Shown here: positions 24,513 to 33,853 of the stretch, piece after piece
Position numbering within the stretch: position 1 is the stretch's first letter
How the letters are laid out: every line of letters starts with the position of its first letter
DNA from: Bacillota bacterium
GTDB taxonomy: Bacteria; Bacillota; Clostridia; Clostridiales; Caloramatoraceae
Direction: 5' to 3'
Assembly (NCBI GenBank): GCA_023389275.1
Contig: JAEWEN010000020.1
Coordinates: 1-41,581 of the forward strand
DNA: 41,581 nucleotides
Translations under genes and position numbers: made by a program
Notes under the pieces: model-generated
Database searches by the model: none
What the model was told of the DNA's origin: nothing
What the model saw: the letters and a program-made list of their open reading frames with translations, nothing else

Positions 24513-26888
24513 ATGAGAAAATGGAATGTAAAAAATACTAAAACAAAGGATAAAAAATTACATAGCGATAAATTCTTAAATGGTTTACTGATTTCAAGAG
24601 GAATAGAAAATAAATCTGATGCAGAGTTTTTTCTAAATCCTTCAATAGAAAATCTACATAACCCTTTTTCATTAAAAGATATGGATATGGCAATAAATAG
24701 AATTGATGAGGTTATAAAAAAGGGACAAAAAATAGTTATTTATGGTGATTATGATGTAGATGGAGTTATTAGTACATCCATGCTTTTTAGAGCCTTTAAA
24801 AAACTAGGTATAGATGTTAGTTACTATATACCAGATAGACTAGATGAAGGTTATGGATTAAATAATAAGGCTATTAAGTACTTAAAGTCACTTCAAACAG
24901 ATTTAATTATAACAGTAGATTGTGGAATCTCTGCAATTGAAGAAGTTGAATTTGTAAAAAGCCTTGGAATGGATATTATTATAACAGATCATCATGAGTG
25001 TAGAGAACGTATTCCAGATACAATAGTAATAAATCCTAAAAGAAAAGATTGTACATATCCTTGTAAAACTATTGCAGGATGTGGAGTAGCATTTAAACTT
25101 ATACAAGCTCTTTGGATATACTATGAGTTAGACGGATTTGATGAATTTCTAGACCTTGCAGCTATAGGAACAATAGCAGATATAGTAGAGCTTAGAGGCG
25201 AAAATAGAATTATTGCAAAATGTGGAATGGAAAAAATAAAGTCTACAGATAAATGTGGAATTATAGCACTAAAATCAATATCAGGTATTGAAGATAAAGT
25301 TACTTCAGGTAATATAGCGTTCCAAATTGCTCCTAGAATAAATGCTATAGGTAGACTAAGAGATGCTAAAATAGCAGTGGAGCTTTTTGTTACAAGAGAT
25401 TATGACAAGGCTATGCAAATAGCTAAATATCTTGATCAGGAAAATAAAACAAGACAAGAAATAGAAGAAAACATATTAAATGAAGTAATGGATAAAATAA
25501 GTAAAGAAATAGATCTTCAAAATACAAGAGTTATAGTGGTGCATTCTAATAATTGGCATGTTGGAGTTATTGGAATAGTGGCTTCAAAGGTAGTAGAGGT
25601 TTTTAACAGACCAACTATTATTCTTTCAGAAGAAAATGGTGTTTTAAAAGGATCAGGTAGAAGTATTAAAGGCTTTAATTTATTTGAAGCGCTTTTAAGC
25701 TGCGAAAATATACTTGAAAGCTTTGGCGGACATGAAATGGCAGCTGGATTAAAACTAAAAGTTGATAACATTAATGATTTAAGAGAAAAACTAAACAGCT
25801 ATGCAAAATCTGTTCATCCAGACAATTTTGTTAGCTGTGTTACTATAGATATGATTTTAGACCTTGATGATATAAAATTTGAAAATATAGATGCTATAAA
25901 AAGCTTAGAACCTTTTGGAATAGGTAATCCAACCCCTATATTTGGACTTGAGGATATATCACTTATTTCAAAACAATATGTAGGTTCTGGAGAAAAACAC
26001 ATAAAGCTTCAGTTTACGAAAAATAATATGTATTATGAAGGTATACTTTTTAATTATGGAAAAGAGTATATGGATAAGAACTGGGAAAATGTAGACATTG
26101 CATTTAATATGGATGAAAATAATTGGATGGGAAAAAGAACTATTCAATTTATAATAAAAGATATGAAACCATATAAAAAATGGATAAAAGATAATTTAGA
26201 AGAAAATTATTATAAATATATTAAAAATACATACTCTGAAAAAGATGAAGAATTTTTAGCAGAAAACATTAACTTTAAAAAATATGATATTTTATTTTTA
26301 AAGGAATTTTTGTGTTTTGAAAAAGGGTATGTTTTAGTTTCTTCAAAAGAATCACTAAATGAATTAGAAGAATTTTTTGATATATATGGCTTTTCAGGAA
26401 ATAAGCCTTTAGATACATCATCAGGAATAATTATTTGTCCTTGTACTGATGATATAGATTTTACTAGAGATGTATTAATATATGACTTTTTACCAAGTGG
26501 TATAGATTATGAAAATGTAGTAAATAAAACAAAAGGAAATGTTTATCATTTTTACAATGATAAAACGCTTTACAAAATAGATAAATATATAAATGATATA
26601 ACAGTAAGTGAAAACTTAATATTAAATATAATTAATACTTTAAAAGAAAAAGATATAACAGGAAAGCTTAATGATATAGGAAAAGATTTTGATGCAAACC
26701 CTTATCAAATATATAAAGCCTTTATATATTTAAGAAAAATAAAGGCTATAGAAATACTTTCAAATGGTGAAATAGTAAAGGTTAAATTAAAAACAATTAA
26801 CTTTAATATAGATGCTAAAAGTATAAATCGTATACAAAGGATAAATAAAATAAAATCAAAGCTTTTAAAGTTTTGCAAGGAGGAGTAA
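24513..26888 (+). CDS. recJ: Single-stranded-DNA-specific exonuclease RecJ
   Basis: This 791-residue 5'-3' exonuclease works in recombination and repair. DHH-family motifs are visible: GDYDVDGV with Asp79, Asp81 and Asp83, then TDHHE with Asp159, His160 and His161; the DHHA1 motif GSGRSIKGFNLFEAL and GGHEMAAG follow, then an OB-fold region. The protein is longer than E. coli RecJ (577 residues) because of a ~220-residue C-terminal extension, as in the Bacillus protein. The upstream site (AAGGGG) is modest. apt begins three bases after its stop. Confidence 0.94.
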   Translation: MRKWNVKNTKTKDKKLHSDKFLNGLLISRGIENKSDAEFFLNPSIENLHNPFSLKDMDMAINRIDEVIKKGQKIVIYGDYDVDGVISTSMLFRAFKKLGIDVSYYIPDRLDEGYGLNNKAIKYLKSLQTDLIITVDCGISAIEEVEFVKSLGMDIIITDHHECRERIPDTIVINPKRKDCTYPCKTIAGCGVAFKLIQALWIYYELDGFDEFLDLAAIGTIADIVELRGENRIIAKCGMEKIKSTDKCGIIALKSISGIEDKVTSGNIAFQIAPRINAIGRLRDAKIAVELFVTRDYDKAMQIAKYLDQENKTRQEIEENILNEVMDKISKEIDLQNTRVIVVHSNNWHVGVIGIVASKVVEVFNRPTIILSEENGVLKGSGRSIKGFNLFEALLSCENILESFGGHEMAAGLKLKVDNINDLREKLNSYAKSVHPDNFVSCVTIDMILDLDDIKFENIDAIKSLEPFGIGNPTPIFGLEDISLISKQYVGSGEKHIKLQFTKNNMYYEGILFNYGKEYMDKNWENVDIAFNMDENNWMGKRTIQFIIKDMKPYKKWIKDNLEENYYKYIKNTYSEKDEEFLAENINFKKYDILFLKEFLCFEKGYVLVSSKESLNELEEFFDIYGFSGNKPLDTSSGIIICPCTDDIDFTRDVLIYDFLPSGIDYENVVNKTKGNVYHFYNDKTLYKIDKYINDITVSENLILNIINTLKEKDITGKLNDIGKDFDANPYQIYKAFIYLRKIKAIEILSNGEIVKVKLKTINFNIDAKSINRIQRINKIKSKLLKFCKEE

Positions 26889-26890
26889 CT

Positions 26891-27409
26891 ATGGATTTTA
26901 AAAATCACATAAGAGTAATAGAGGATTTTCCTAAAAAAGGAATAAGTTTTAAAGATATAACACCTATTTTTCAAGATCCTAATTTATTAAAAAGTCTTAT
27001 AGATACTATAAAACAAGAAGTTGAAAGCGAAAAAATAGATATAGTTGTAGGACCTGAATCTAGAGGATTTTTAATAGGTGTACCACTGGCTTATGCACTA
27101 TCAGCAGGATTTGTTCCTGTTAGAAAACCTGGAAAATTACCTTTTGAAACTATTAAGTGTGATTATGATTTAGAATATGGAAGTGATTCACTTGAAATTC
27201 ATAAAGATGCTATTAAAAAAGGTCAGAAAGTTTTAATTGTAGATGATCTTTTAGCTACAGGAGGAACTATATCCTCAGTTGCAAAGCTTGTAGAAAGTCT
27301 TGGTGGTGAAGTTGTATCTATGAATTTTATAGTAGAGCTTACAGGTCTTAAGGGAATAGAAAAGCTTGAAAAATACAAGGTTTCATCACTTGTAAAGTAT
27401 GAGTTTTAA
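26891..27409 (+). CDS. apt: Adenine phosphoribosyltransferase
   Basis: This 172-residue enzyme makes AMP from adenine and PRPP. The PRPP site VLIVDDLLATGGT is near residues 116-128, and GPESRGFLIG and RKPGKLP are typical of the family. The AAGGAGGAG site overlaps the recJ stop codon, so the start is the ATG at 26891. recJ-apt-rel order is common in Firmicutes. Confidence 0.96.
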   Translation: MDFKNHIRVIEDFPKKGISFKDITPIFQDPNLLKSLIDTIKQEVESEKIDIVVGPESRGFLIGVPLAYALSAGFVPVRKPGKLPFETIKCDYDLEYGSDSLEIHKDAIKKGQKVLIVDDLLATGGTISSVAKLVESLGGEVVSMNFIVELTGLKGIEKLEKYKVSSLVKYEF

Positions 27410-27421
27410 TATTAAAACAAA

Positions 27422-27450
27422 TTGCCAAAACTTTAAACATAATATATAAT
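27422..27450 (+). promoter_or_regulatory. Sigma-A-type promoter upstream of rel
   Basis: TTGCCA (27422-27427) and TATAAT (27445-27450) are 17 bases apart, directly after apt. The transcript would carry a leader of about 100 bases including the hairpin at 27475. Confidence 0.7.
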
Positions 27451-27474
27451 TTATTAATAAGAAGAGTTAGAAAT

Positions 27475-27511
27475 CGCCCGACAAATACTTTTAAAAAGTA
27501 TAGGGCGTTTT
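27475..27511 (+). terminator. Hairpin between apt and rel (apt terminator or rel leader attenuator)
   Basis: CGCCC (27475-27479) pairs with GGGCG (27503-27507), with an inner stem ATACTTT / AAAGTAT, followed by TTTTATTGTATTTT. It lies downstream of the promoter at 27422. Confidence 0.7.
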
Positions 27512-27555
27512 ATTGTATTTTAGAGTATATTTGCTAATAGAAAAGAGGGCTTAAA

Positions 27556-29745
27556 ATGCTTGAGAATTTATTAAATAAAATTAGGGAGCAAAAACTTAAT
27601 GTAGATACTGAAAAAATAAAAAAGGCTTATCTTTTAGCTGAATCGGCTCACGGAAACCAATTTAGAGAATCAGGAGAACCTTATTTAATACATCCTGTAG
27701 AGGTTGCTTCAATTCTTATTGAAATGGGACTTGATACTGACACTATTTGTGCTGCACTTTTACATGATGTAGTTGAAGATACAGAATATACCCATGAAGA
27801 TATTGTAAAAATGTTTAATGAAGATGTTGCTAACTTAGTTGAAGGGGTAACAAAGCTTGATAAAATAAAGTATAAATCTAAAGAAGAACAGCAAGCGGAA
27901 AATATTAGAAAAATGCTTCTTGCAATGGCAAAGGATGTTAGAGTTATACTTATAAAGTTAGCAGATAGACTTCACAACATGAGAACGTTAAAATATATTC
28001 CAAAGGAAAAACAAAGGATAAAAGCACAGGAAACATTAGATATTTTTGCTCCTATAGCACATAGATTAGGTATATCTAAGGTTAAATGGGAATTAGAAGA
28101 CTTAAGTTTAAGATATATAAGTATAGATGAGTATAGAAATATAGAAAAATTAGTATCTCAAAAAAGAGAGCAAAGACAAAACACTATTCAAGAAATTATT
28201 AGTATTTTAAAATCATCATTAAATAAATCACATATAAAAGCAGATATAGAAGGAAGACCTAAACATTTTTATAGTATATATAGAAAAATGAGTTTGAAAC
28301 ATAAAACATTTGATCAAATATTTGATTTATTAGCAGTAAGAGTACTTGTAGATTCTGTAAAAGATTGTTATGCAGCTCTTGGAATAGTACACACTTTATG
28401 GAAACCTATACCAGGAAGATTTAAAGATTATATAGCTATGCCAAAACCTAATATGTATCAGTCTTTACATTCTACATTAATAGGACCAGAAGGACAACCT
28501 TTTGAAATTCAAATAAGAACATTTGAAATGCATAAAATAGCTGAGTATGGTATAGCTGCTCACTGGAAATATAAAGAAGGCATAAAAGGAAATGATATAG
28601 AACCAGGTCTTTCATGGCTTCGTGAAATAGTTGATTGTCAAAAAGATACTGAAAATGTTACAGAGTTTATGGAAACTGTTAAAATAGACTTTTTCTCAGA
28701 TAAGGTATTTGTATTTACTCCAAAGGGAAAAGTAATAGACCTTCCAGTAGATTCTACACCAATAGATTTTGCCTATAGAATACACACTGATGTAGGAAAT
28801 TCTTGTGTAGGGGCTAAAGTAAATGGAAAAATGGTTTCTTTAGATTATACATTAAATACAGGAGACATCGTTGACATAACAACTTCAGCATCTGCTAAGG
28901 GACCAAGTATTGACTGGTTAAATATTGCTAAAAGTTCTCAAGCTAAAAATAGAATAAAGCATTGGATTAAAAAGACATTTAAAGAGGAAAATCTTGATAA
29001 AGGCCGTGAAATGTTTGAAAAAGAATGTAAAAGACAGGGAATTGCTTTTTCAGATGTTATGAAACATGATTATATAGATATGCTTTTAAAAAGATTTGGT
29101 TATATAAATGTTGATGATTTATTTTCATCAATAGGAAGTGGTGCTATAACACCTGCTCAGATTTTAACAAAATTTAAAGATGAAGTTAGAAAAGAAGAGG
29201 CTAAAAAGCAAGATAGTGAAAAAAATGCTCAAAATGAGCTAAATAAGCTTCAAGAAAAAGTTCAAGCAGATAAGAAAAAAAGAATAGCTAATAAAAAACC
29301 AGGTGTAGATGTTAAAGGTGAAAAAGATATATTAGTTAGATTTGCAAAATGCTGTAGTCCTGTTCCTGGAGACAAAATAGAAGGATTTATAACAAAAGGA
29401 AGAGGAGTTTCAATTCATAGAGCAGATTGTGAAAATTATTATCATTTAAGAAATGAAGAGCCTGAAAAAGTTATTGAAGTATGTTGGACGGGAGAACATA
29501 CTACAGACTTTTTAGCTGACGTTAATATAAAAGGAACAGATAGACCAGGACTTTTATCAGATATTACAACAATCCTTTTTGATTTTAAAATATCTTTAAG
29601 AGCTATGAATGCTAGAACATCACAGGGAGATCAAATATTTGTAAGCTTAACTTTAAAGGTTATTGATGCAGATCAATTAGATAAAGTTATGAGAAATATT
29701 AAAAACATTCAAGGAATATCAGAGGTTTACAGAAGTAATAGTTAG
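27556..29745 (+). CDS. relA: Bifunctional (p)ppGpp synthetase/hydrolase RelA/SpoT
   Basis: This 729-residue long-form Rel enzyme has an HD hydrolase domain (His70-Asp71 in LLHDVVEDT), a synthetase domain containing the RFKD motif typical of bifunctional enzymes and AMPKPNMYQSLHST, a TGS domain (VFVFTPKGKVIDLPVDSTPIDFAY is its start), a helical and Cys-containing region (FAKCCSPVPGD), and a C-terminal ACT domain (DRPGLLSDITTIL). It makes and degrades the stringent alarmone in response to amino-acid starvation on ribosomes. An AGAGGG site precedes the ATG. dtd follows after 11 bases. Confidence 0.96.
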   Translation: MLENLLNKIREQKLNVDTEKIKKAYLLAESAHGNQFRESGEPYLIHPVEVASILIEMGLDTDTICAALLHDVVEDTEYTHEDIVKMFNEDVANLVEGVTKLDKIKYKSKEEQQAENIRKMLLAMAKDVRVILIKLADRLHNMRTLKYIPKEKQRIKAQETLDIFAPIAHRLGISKVKWELEDLSLRYISIDEYRNIEKLVSQKREQRQNTIQEIISILKSSLNKSHIKADIEGRPKHFYSIYRKMSLKHKTFDQIFDLLAVRVLVDSVKDCYAALGIVHTLWKPIPGRFKDYIAMPKPNMYQSLHSTLIGPEGQPFEIQIRTFEMHKIAEYGIAAHWKYKEGIKGNDIEPGLSWLREIVDCQKDTENVTEFMETVKIDFFSDKVFVFTPKGKVIDLPVDSTPIDFAYRIHTDVGNSCVGAKVNGKMVSLDYTLNTGDIVDITTSASAKGPSIDWLNIAKSSQAKNRIKHWIKKTFKEENLDKGREMFEKECKRQGIAFSDVMKHDYIDMLLKRFGYINVDDLFSSIGSGAITPAQILTKFKDEVRKEEAKKQDSEKNAQNELNKLQEKVQADKKKRIANKKPGVDVKGEKDILVRFAKCCSPVPGDKIEGFITKGRGVSIHRADCENYYHLRNEEPEKVIEVCWTGEHTTDFLADVNIKGTDRPGLLSDITTILFDFKISLRAMNARTSQGDQIFVSLTLKVIDADQLDKVMRNIKNIQGISEVYRSNS

Positions 29746-29756
29746 GAAGTGATTAG

Positions 29757-30206
29757 TTGAGAGCTGTTGTTCAAAAAGTAGGGTTTTCAACAGTAGAAGT
29801 TGAAGATAAATTAATAGGTGAAATAAAACAAGGACTACTAGTACTTTTAGGTGTGGAAGATGAAGATACTGAAAGTGATGTAAAGTACATGGTAGATAAA
29901 ATAATAAATCTTAGAATATTTGAAGATGAAAATGATAAAATGAATTTATCACTTTTAGATGTTAAAGGTGATTTAATGGTTATATCTCAGTTTACACTAT
30001 ATGGAGATTGTAGAAAAGGAAGAAGACCAAACTTTATGGCAGCTGCAAAACCAGAGTTTGCAGATACTATGTATGAAAAGTTTTTAGAAGAGTCTAAAAA
30101 ACATGTTGATAATGTTGCATGTGGAAGTTTTGGAGCTCATATGAAAGTTAGTTTACTAAATGATGGACCGGTTACAATACTTTTAGATAGTAAAAAGAAT
30201 TTTTAG
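29757..30206 (+). CDS. dtd: D-aminoacyl-tRNA deacylase
   Basis: This 149-residue enzyme removes D-amino acids from mischarged tRNAs. The two active-site signatures are SQFTLYGDCRKGRRPNF and NDGPVTILLDS (the Gly-Pro motif). The start is TTG (read as MRAVVQKV), with GGAAGTGA upstream. It sits in the common rel-dtd pair. Confidence 0.95.
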   Translation: MRAVVQKVGFSTVEVEDKLIGEIKQGLLVLLGVEDEDTESDVKYMVDKIINLRIFEDENDKMNLSLLDVKGDLMVISQFTLYGDCRKGRRPNFMAAAKPEFADTMYEKFLEESKKHVDNVACGSFGAHMKVSLLNDGPVTILLDSKKNF

Positions 30207-30218
30207 GAGGAGCATAAA

Positions 30219-30836
30219 ATGATTTTAGAATTCTTTCCAGCAGGACCTTTTGATGCAAATTGCTATATTGTAGGAGATGAACAAACAAGAAAAGGTTTTA
30301 TAATAGACCCATCTGGAAATCCAGACTTAATACTTGAAACTGTTAAAAATTTAAATCTTGAAATAGAGTTTATTATATTAACACATGGACATGGAGATCA
30401 TTTTACAGGTGCATACAAGGTAAAAGAAAGTTTAAATGTACCTATATATGCTCATAGTGAAGATGTTACCTTAATAGAGGGAGAAACTAGAGAGCTTATT
30501 CCAATACTTAAAAATATGACTGTAGTTAATGTAGATAAAACTATATCAGAAAATGATAAATTAAAAGTTGGAAATCTAGATATTGAAATAATAGAAACAC
30601 CTGGACATACTATGGGTGGAATATGTATTAAAATAGGAAGCATAGTATTTACAGGGGATAGTTTATTTTTAAGAAATATAGGAAGATGCGATCTTGGAAG
30701 AGCATCAAGAGAAAGCTTAATATCATCTTTAAAAGAAAAAATATTAACATTACCAGAGGATACTGTTTTATATACTGGACATGGTCCTTCCACAACAGTG
30801 GAAAATGAGAAAAAATATAATCCTTTTTTACAATAA
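30219..30836 (+). CDS. Metallo-beta-lactamase fold hydrolase (glyoxalase II-like)
   Basis: This 205-residue protein has the HxHxDH metal motif as His56, His58, Asp60 and His61 in THGHGDHFTG, then a further His in ETPGHTMGG, an Asp in FTGDSLF, and a His in TGHGPSTT. The layout matches the short glyoxalase II-like/YcbL group that hydrolyses thioesters. The substrate is unknown. It has an AGGAGGAG site, 12 bases after dtd, in the rel operon. Confidence 0.9.
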   Translation: MILEFFPAGPFDANCYIVGDEQTRKGFIIDPSGNPDLILETVKNLNLEIEFIILTHGHGDHFTGAYKVKESLNVPIYAHSEDVTLIEGETRELIPILKNMTVVNVDKTISENDKLKVGNLDIEIIETPGHTMGGICIKIGSIVFTGDSLFLRNIGRCDLGRASRESLISSLKEKILTLPEDTVLYTGHGPSTTVENEKKYNPFLQ

Positions 30837-30858
30837 CTAATTTAAGGAGAATATTAAT

Positions 30859-32274
30859 ATGAAAATATCACTTATAGGACATGAATATACATATGAGGCT
30901 TATCAGGTAGCCTCTCTTTTTTATGAAAAAAGCGATATAGAGTTTACTGATGACGGTGAATACTTAAGTATTTATGAAAAAGGTAAATGTATATTTAAAT
31001 CTAAAGACGAAAATATATATTTTGAAGAAGTTGTTGAAGATAACAAAAAACAAATAAAGCTAGGGCTTAAAATTACTATTTTAAAAGGACTTAAAAAAGT
31101 CACAGGTAAAGAAATTCCATGGGGAGTACTAGTTGGTATTAGACCTACAAAGCTTTATCATGAATTTAAAGTAGAAAACCTTTCAGACCTTGAAATAAAA
31201 AATTTACTTATAAGTAAATACTGTTTAAGTGAAGAAAAAGCTAATCTTTTAATAGAAGTTGCAAAGGCAGAAGAAGAATTTTTAAAAAGCAATAGTAAAG
31301 AAATAAGTGTATATATAGGTATACCGTTTTGCCCAACAAGATGTGTATATTGCTCTTTTACTTCAAATGCTATAACAAAAAATAATTTAGTAGAAGAATA
31401 TTTAACATCTCTTATTAAAGAAATAGACTATACATTTAAACTTATAAAAGAAAAAGGACTTAAAATAGATACACTTTATATTGGAGGAGGAACTCCAACT
31501 TCTCTTAATGAAAAACAGTTTGAAACTCTTCTTAAAACAGTTTATGAAAAAACAAAAACAGATAATATAAGAGAGTATACAGTTGAAGCTGGAAGACCAG
31601 ATTCTATTACAGAGGAAAAACTAAAGTGTATTAAAAAATATGGAGCAACTAGAATAAGTATAAATCCTCAAACTATGAATAACGAAACTTTAAAGAAAAT
31701 AGGAAGACTTCATAGTGCTGAGGATATAAATGAAACTTTCTATTTAGCGAGAGAACTTGGGTTTGATAATATAAATATGGATGTTATTATAGGACTTCCA
31801 GGAGAAAATGAAGAGCATGTAAAAACAACAATGGAAGGTATTAAAAAACTTAATCCAGATAGTATAACAATACACACAATGGCTATAAAAAGAGCATCAA
31901 GACTACATGAAATTGGATATAGCGTAGAAGATAATAGAATTATAAACATGTATAATATAGCAAATAACTATTGTAGAGAAATGGGAATGAATCCTTATTA
32001 TATGTATAGACAAAAAAATATGGTAAGTCCACTTGAAAACATAGGTTACTCATATAAAGGAAATGAATCTATTTATAATGTACAAATGATAGGAGAGAGT
32101 ATATCTATAGTAGGTCTTGGAGCAGATTCTGTTTCTAAAGCAGTTTTTAAGAAAGAAAATAGAATAGAAAGAGTAGCAAATTTAAAAGATGTTAGAGAAT
32201 ATAACAGTAGAATAAATGAAATACTACAGAATAAAGAAAAAGCATTAAATATGATAGAAGAATCATTTAAGTAG
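30859..32274 (+). CDS. hemZ: Coproporphyrinogen dehydrogenase HemZ-like radical SAM protein
   Basis: This 471-residue protein has about 150 residues before the radical SAM core and the cluster motif Cys158-x3-Cys162-x2-Cys165 (CPTRCVYC). LYIGGGTPTSL and the ARISINPQT-type segment (ATRISINPQTMN) follow as in the HemN/HemZ family. The long N-terminus fits HemZ rather than HemW. Oxygen-independent coproporphyrinogen oxidation is inferred from the family; no other haem gene is seen nearby, so the real substrate may differ. AAGGAG precedes the ATG. Confidence 0.88.
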   Translation: MKISLIGHEYTYEAYQVASLFYEKSDIEFTDDGEYLSIYEKGKCIFKSKDENIYFEEVVEDNKKQIKLGLKITILKGLKKVTGKEIPWGVLVGIRPTKLYHEFKVENLSDLEIKNLLISKYCLSEEKANLLIEVAKAEEEFLKSNSKEISVYIGIPFCPTRCVYCSFTSNAITKNNLVEEYLTSLIKEIDYTFKLIKEKGLKIDTLYIGGGTPTSLNEKQFETLLKTVYEKTKTDNIREYTVEAGRPDSITEEKLKCIKKYGATRISINPQTMNNETLKKIGRLHSAEDINETFYLARELGFDNINMDVIIGLPGENEEHVKTTMEGIKKLNPDSITIHTMAIKRASRLHEIGYSVEDNRIINMYNIANNYCREMGMNPYYMYRQKNMVSPLENIGYSYKGNESIYNVQMIGESISIVGLGADSVSKAVFKKENRIERVANLKDVREYNSRINEILQNKEKALNMIEESFK

Positions 32275-32280
32275 TTGTTT

Positions 32281-32310
32281 TTGACAATTTTAAAATAAAA
32301 ATGTTATAAT
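32281..32310 (+). promoter_or_regulatory. Sigma-A-type promoter of the hisS T-box transcript
   Basis: Consensus TTGACA (32281-32286) and TATAAT (32305-32310) are 18 bases apart. The -35 begins six bases after the hemZ stop codon. Confidence 0.85.
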
Positions 32311-32316
32311 ACTTTA

Positions 32317-32552
32317 GTATAAAAGCTATGAAAAAGACTAGTAGTTTTCAAACACTATAAAGAGAAGATATATCATAGGCTGAGAATATATCTATAGTTA
32401 AGGAAAATGAATCACACTTTTGAGCTTACAACTTGAAACTAAGTAGAGTTGTACGTTTGCCGCGTTAAGGTTTTAAGTGGGTATATACCAATTAGGGTGG
32501 TACCGCGGGTAGAGAGTAACCCGTCCCTTGCTATGCAAGGGGCGGTTTTTTT
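32317..32552 (+). promoter_or_regulatory. T-box leader, His specifier, controlling hisS-aspS
   Basis: The leader has a likely His specifier CAC at 32413-32415 (context GAATCACAC), the canonical T-box AGGGTGGTACCGCGGG near 32494-32509, and a terminator with stem CCGTCCCTTGC / GCAAGGGGCGG and seven T (32521-32552). Uncharged tRNA-His should stabilise the antiterminator and allow hisS and aspS expression. The T-box bulge base is T, which does not match the C discriminator usual in tRNA-His. This T-box and promoter fill the 308-base gap before hisS. Confidence 0.93.
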
Positions 32553-32582
32553 AATATATTTTTAAATTAAGGAGGAAAAAAT

Positions 32583-33839
32583 ATGCTTACTAAAGGGCCA
32601 AGAGGAACAAAGGACGTTTTACCAAGTGAAGCTTATAAGTGGCAATATATAGAGAAGATTGCTAGAGAAGTTTCAAGTGATTTTGGAGTATCAGAAATAA
32701 GAACTCCTATATTTGAACATACAGAATTATTTTTAAGAGGTGTTGGAGAAACAACAGACATAGTACAAAAAGAAATGTACACATTTACTGATAAAGGTGA
32801 TAGAAGTATAACATTAAAGCCAGAGGGAACAGCACCTGCTGCTAGAAGTTACATAGAAAACAATTTAGGTGTAGATCAACAGCTAAAAATGTTTTATATA
32901 ACACCATGTTTTAGATATGAAAGACCGCAAGCAGGAAGACTTCGTGAATTTCACCAATTTGGGGTAGAATTTTTTGGAGCAGCAGGATATGAAGCAGATG
33001 CAGAACTTATATCACTTGCTATAACTTATATAAAAAGATTAGGTATAAACAACTTAAAAGTTAACATAAATAATTTAGGTTGTAGCGAATGCAGAAAGAA
33101 ATATAATGATGCTTTAAAAGAATATTTAAGAAGTAACATAGAAAACCTATGTACAACATGTAATGAAAGATTTGAAAAAAATCCACTAAGAATAATAGAT
33201 TGTAAAAACCCTACTTGTAAAGAGGTAGCAAAAGATGTTCCTTTAATAATAGATTATGTTTGCGACGACTGCAAGGAGCACTTTGAAGGACTTAAAAAAG
33301 AGCTTGATTACTTAAATATAGATTATGTAGTAGACCCTTATATAGTAAGAGGACTTGATTACTATACTAAAACTGTTTTTGAAATTATATCAGAAGATAT
33401 AGGAGCTCAAAGTACAGTTTGTGGTGGAGGACGTTATGATGGTTTAATAGAAGAGTGTGGAGGAAAAGCTACTCCAGCAGTTGGCTTTGCAATTGGTCTT
33501 GAAAGACTTCTTTTAACACTTGATAGTTTAAATGTTAATGTTGAAAAGCCAGCTGGCCCAAGACTATTTGTAGCAGCTCTTGGAGATAGAGCAAAACTTG
33601 AAGCTTCTAAAATAGCAATAAATCTTAGAAGTGAAGCTATAAGTTGTGAAAGAGATCTTTTAGGAAGAAGCTTAAAAGCACAAATGAAATATGCAAATAA
33701 AATAAATTCTAAGTATGTTATAGTTATAGGTGATAGTGAAATAGATGAAAACCTTGTTAAACTTAAAAATATGGAAACAGGTAATGAAGAAGAAATAAAA
33801 TTATCAGATATAGTTTCAATTATGAAAGATAGAATTTAG
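32583..33839 (+). CDS. hisS: Histidyl-tRNA synthetase
   Basis: This 418-residue class II synthetase begins with GPRGTKDVLPSEAYKWQYIE. Motif 2 is CFRYERPQAGRLREFHQFG, the HisA signature is RGLDYYTKTVFE, and motif 3 is AVGFAIGLERLLL; the C-terminal ~95 residues are the anticodon-binding domain. The insertion domain carries four Cys pairs (CSEC, CTTC, CKNPTC, CDDC), as often seen in Firmicutes. AAGGAGG precedes the ATG. It is cotranscribed with aspS from the T-box leader. Confidence 0.97.
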   Translation: MLTKGPRGTKDVLPSEAYKWQYIEKIAREVSSDFGVSEIRTPIFEHTELFLRGVGETTDIVQKEMYTFTDKGDRSITLKPEGTAPAARSYIENNLGVDQQLKMFYITPCFRYERPQAGRLREFHQFGVEFFGAAGYEADAELISLAITYIKRLGINNLKVNINNLGCSECRKKYNDALKEYLRSNIENLCTTCNERFEKNPLRIIDCKNPTCKEVAKDVPLIIDYVCDDCKEHFEGLKKELDYLNIDYVVDPYIVRGLDYYTKTVFEIISEDIGAQSTVCGGGRYDGLIEECGGKATPAVGFAIGLERLLLTLDSLNVNVEKPAGPRLFVAALGDRAKLEASKIAINLRSEAISCERDLLGRSLKAQMKYANKINSKYVIVIGDSEIDENLVKLKNMETGNEEEIKLSDIVSIMKDRI

Positions 33840-33853
33840 GAGGATAGAATAAA

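Noticed and set aside
30452..30793. - strand open frame of 113 codons inside the MBL-fold gene
   Set aside because: It overlaps conserved metal-binding codons on the + strand and has no independent support.
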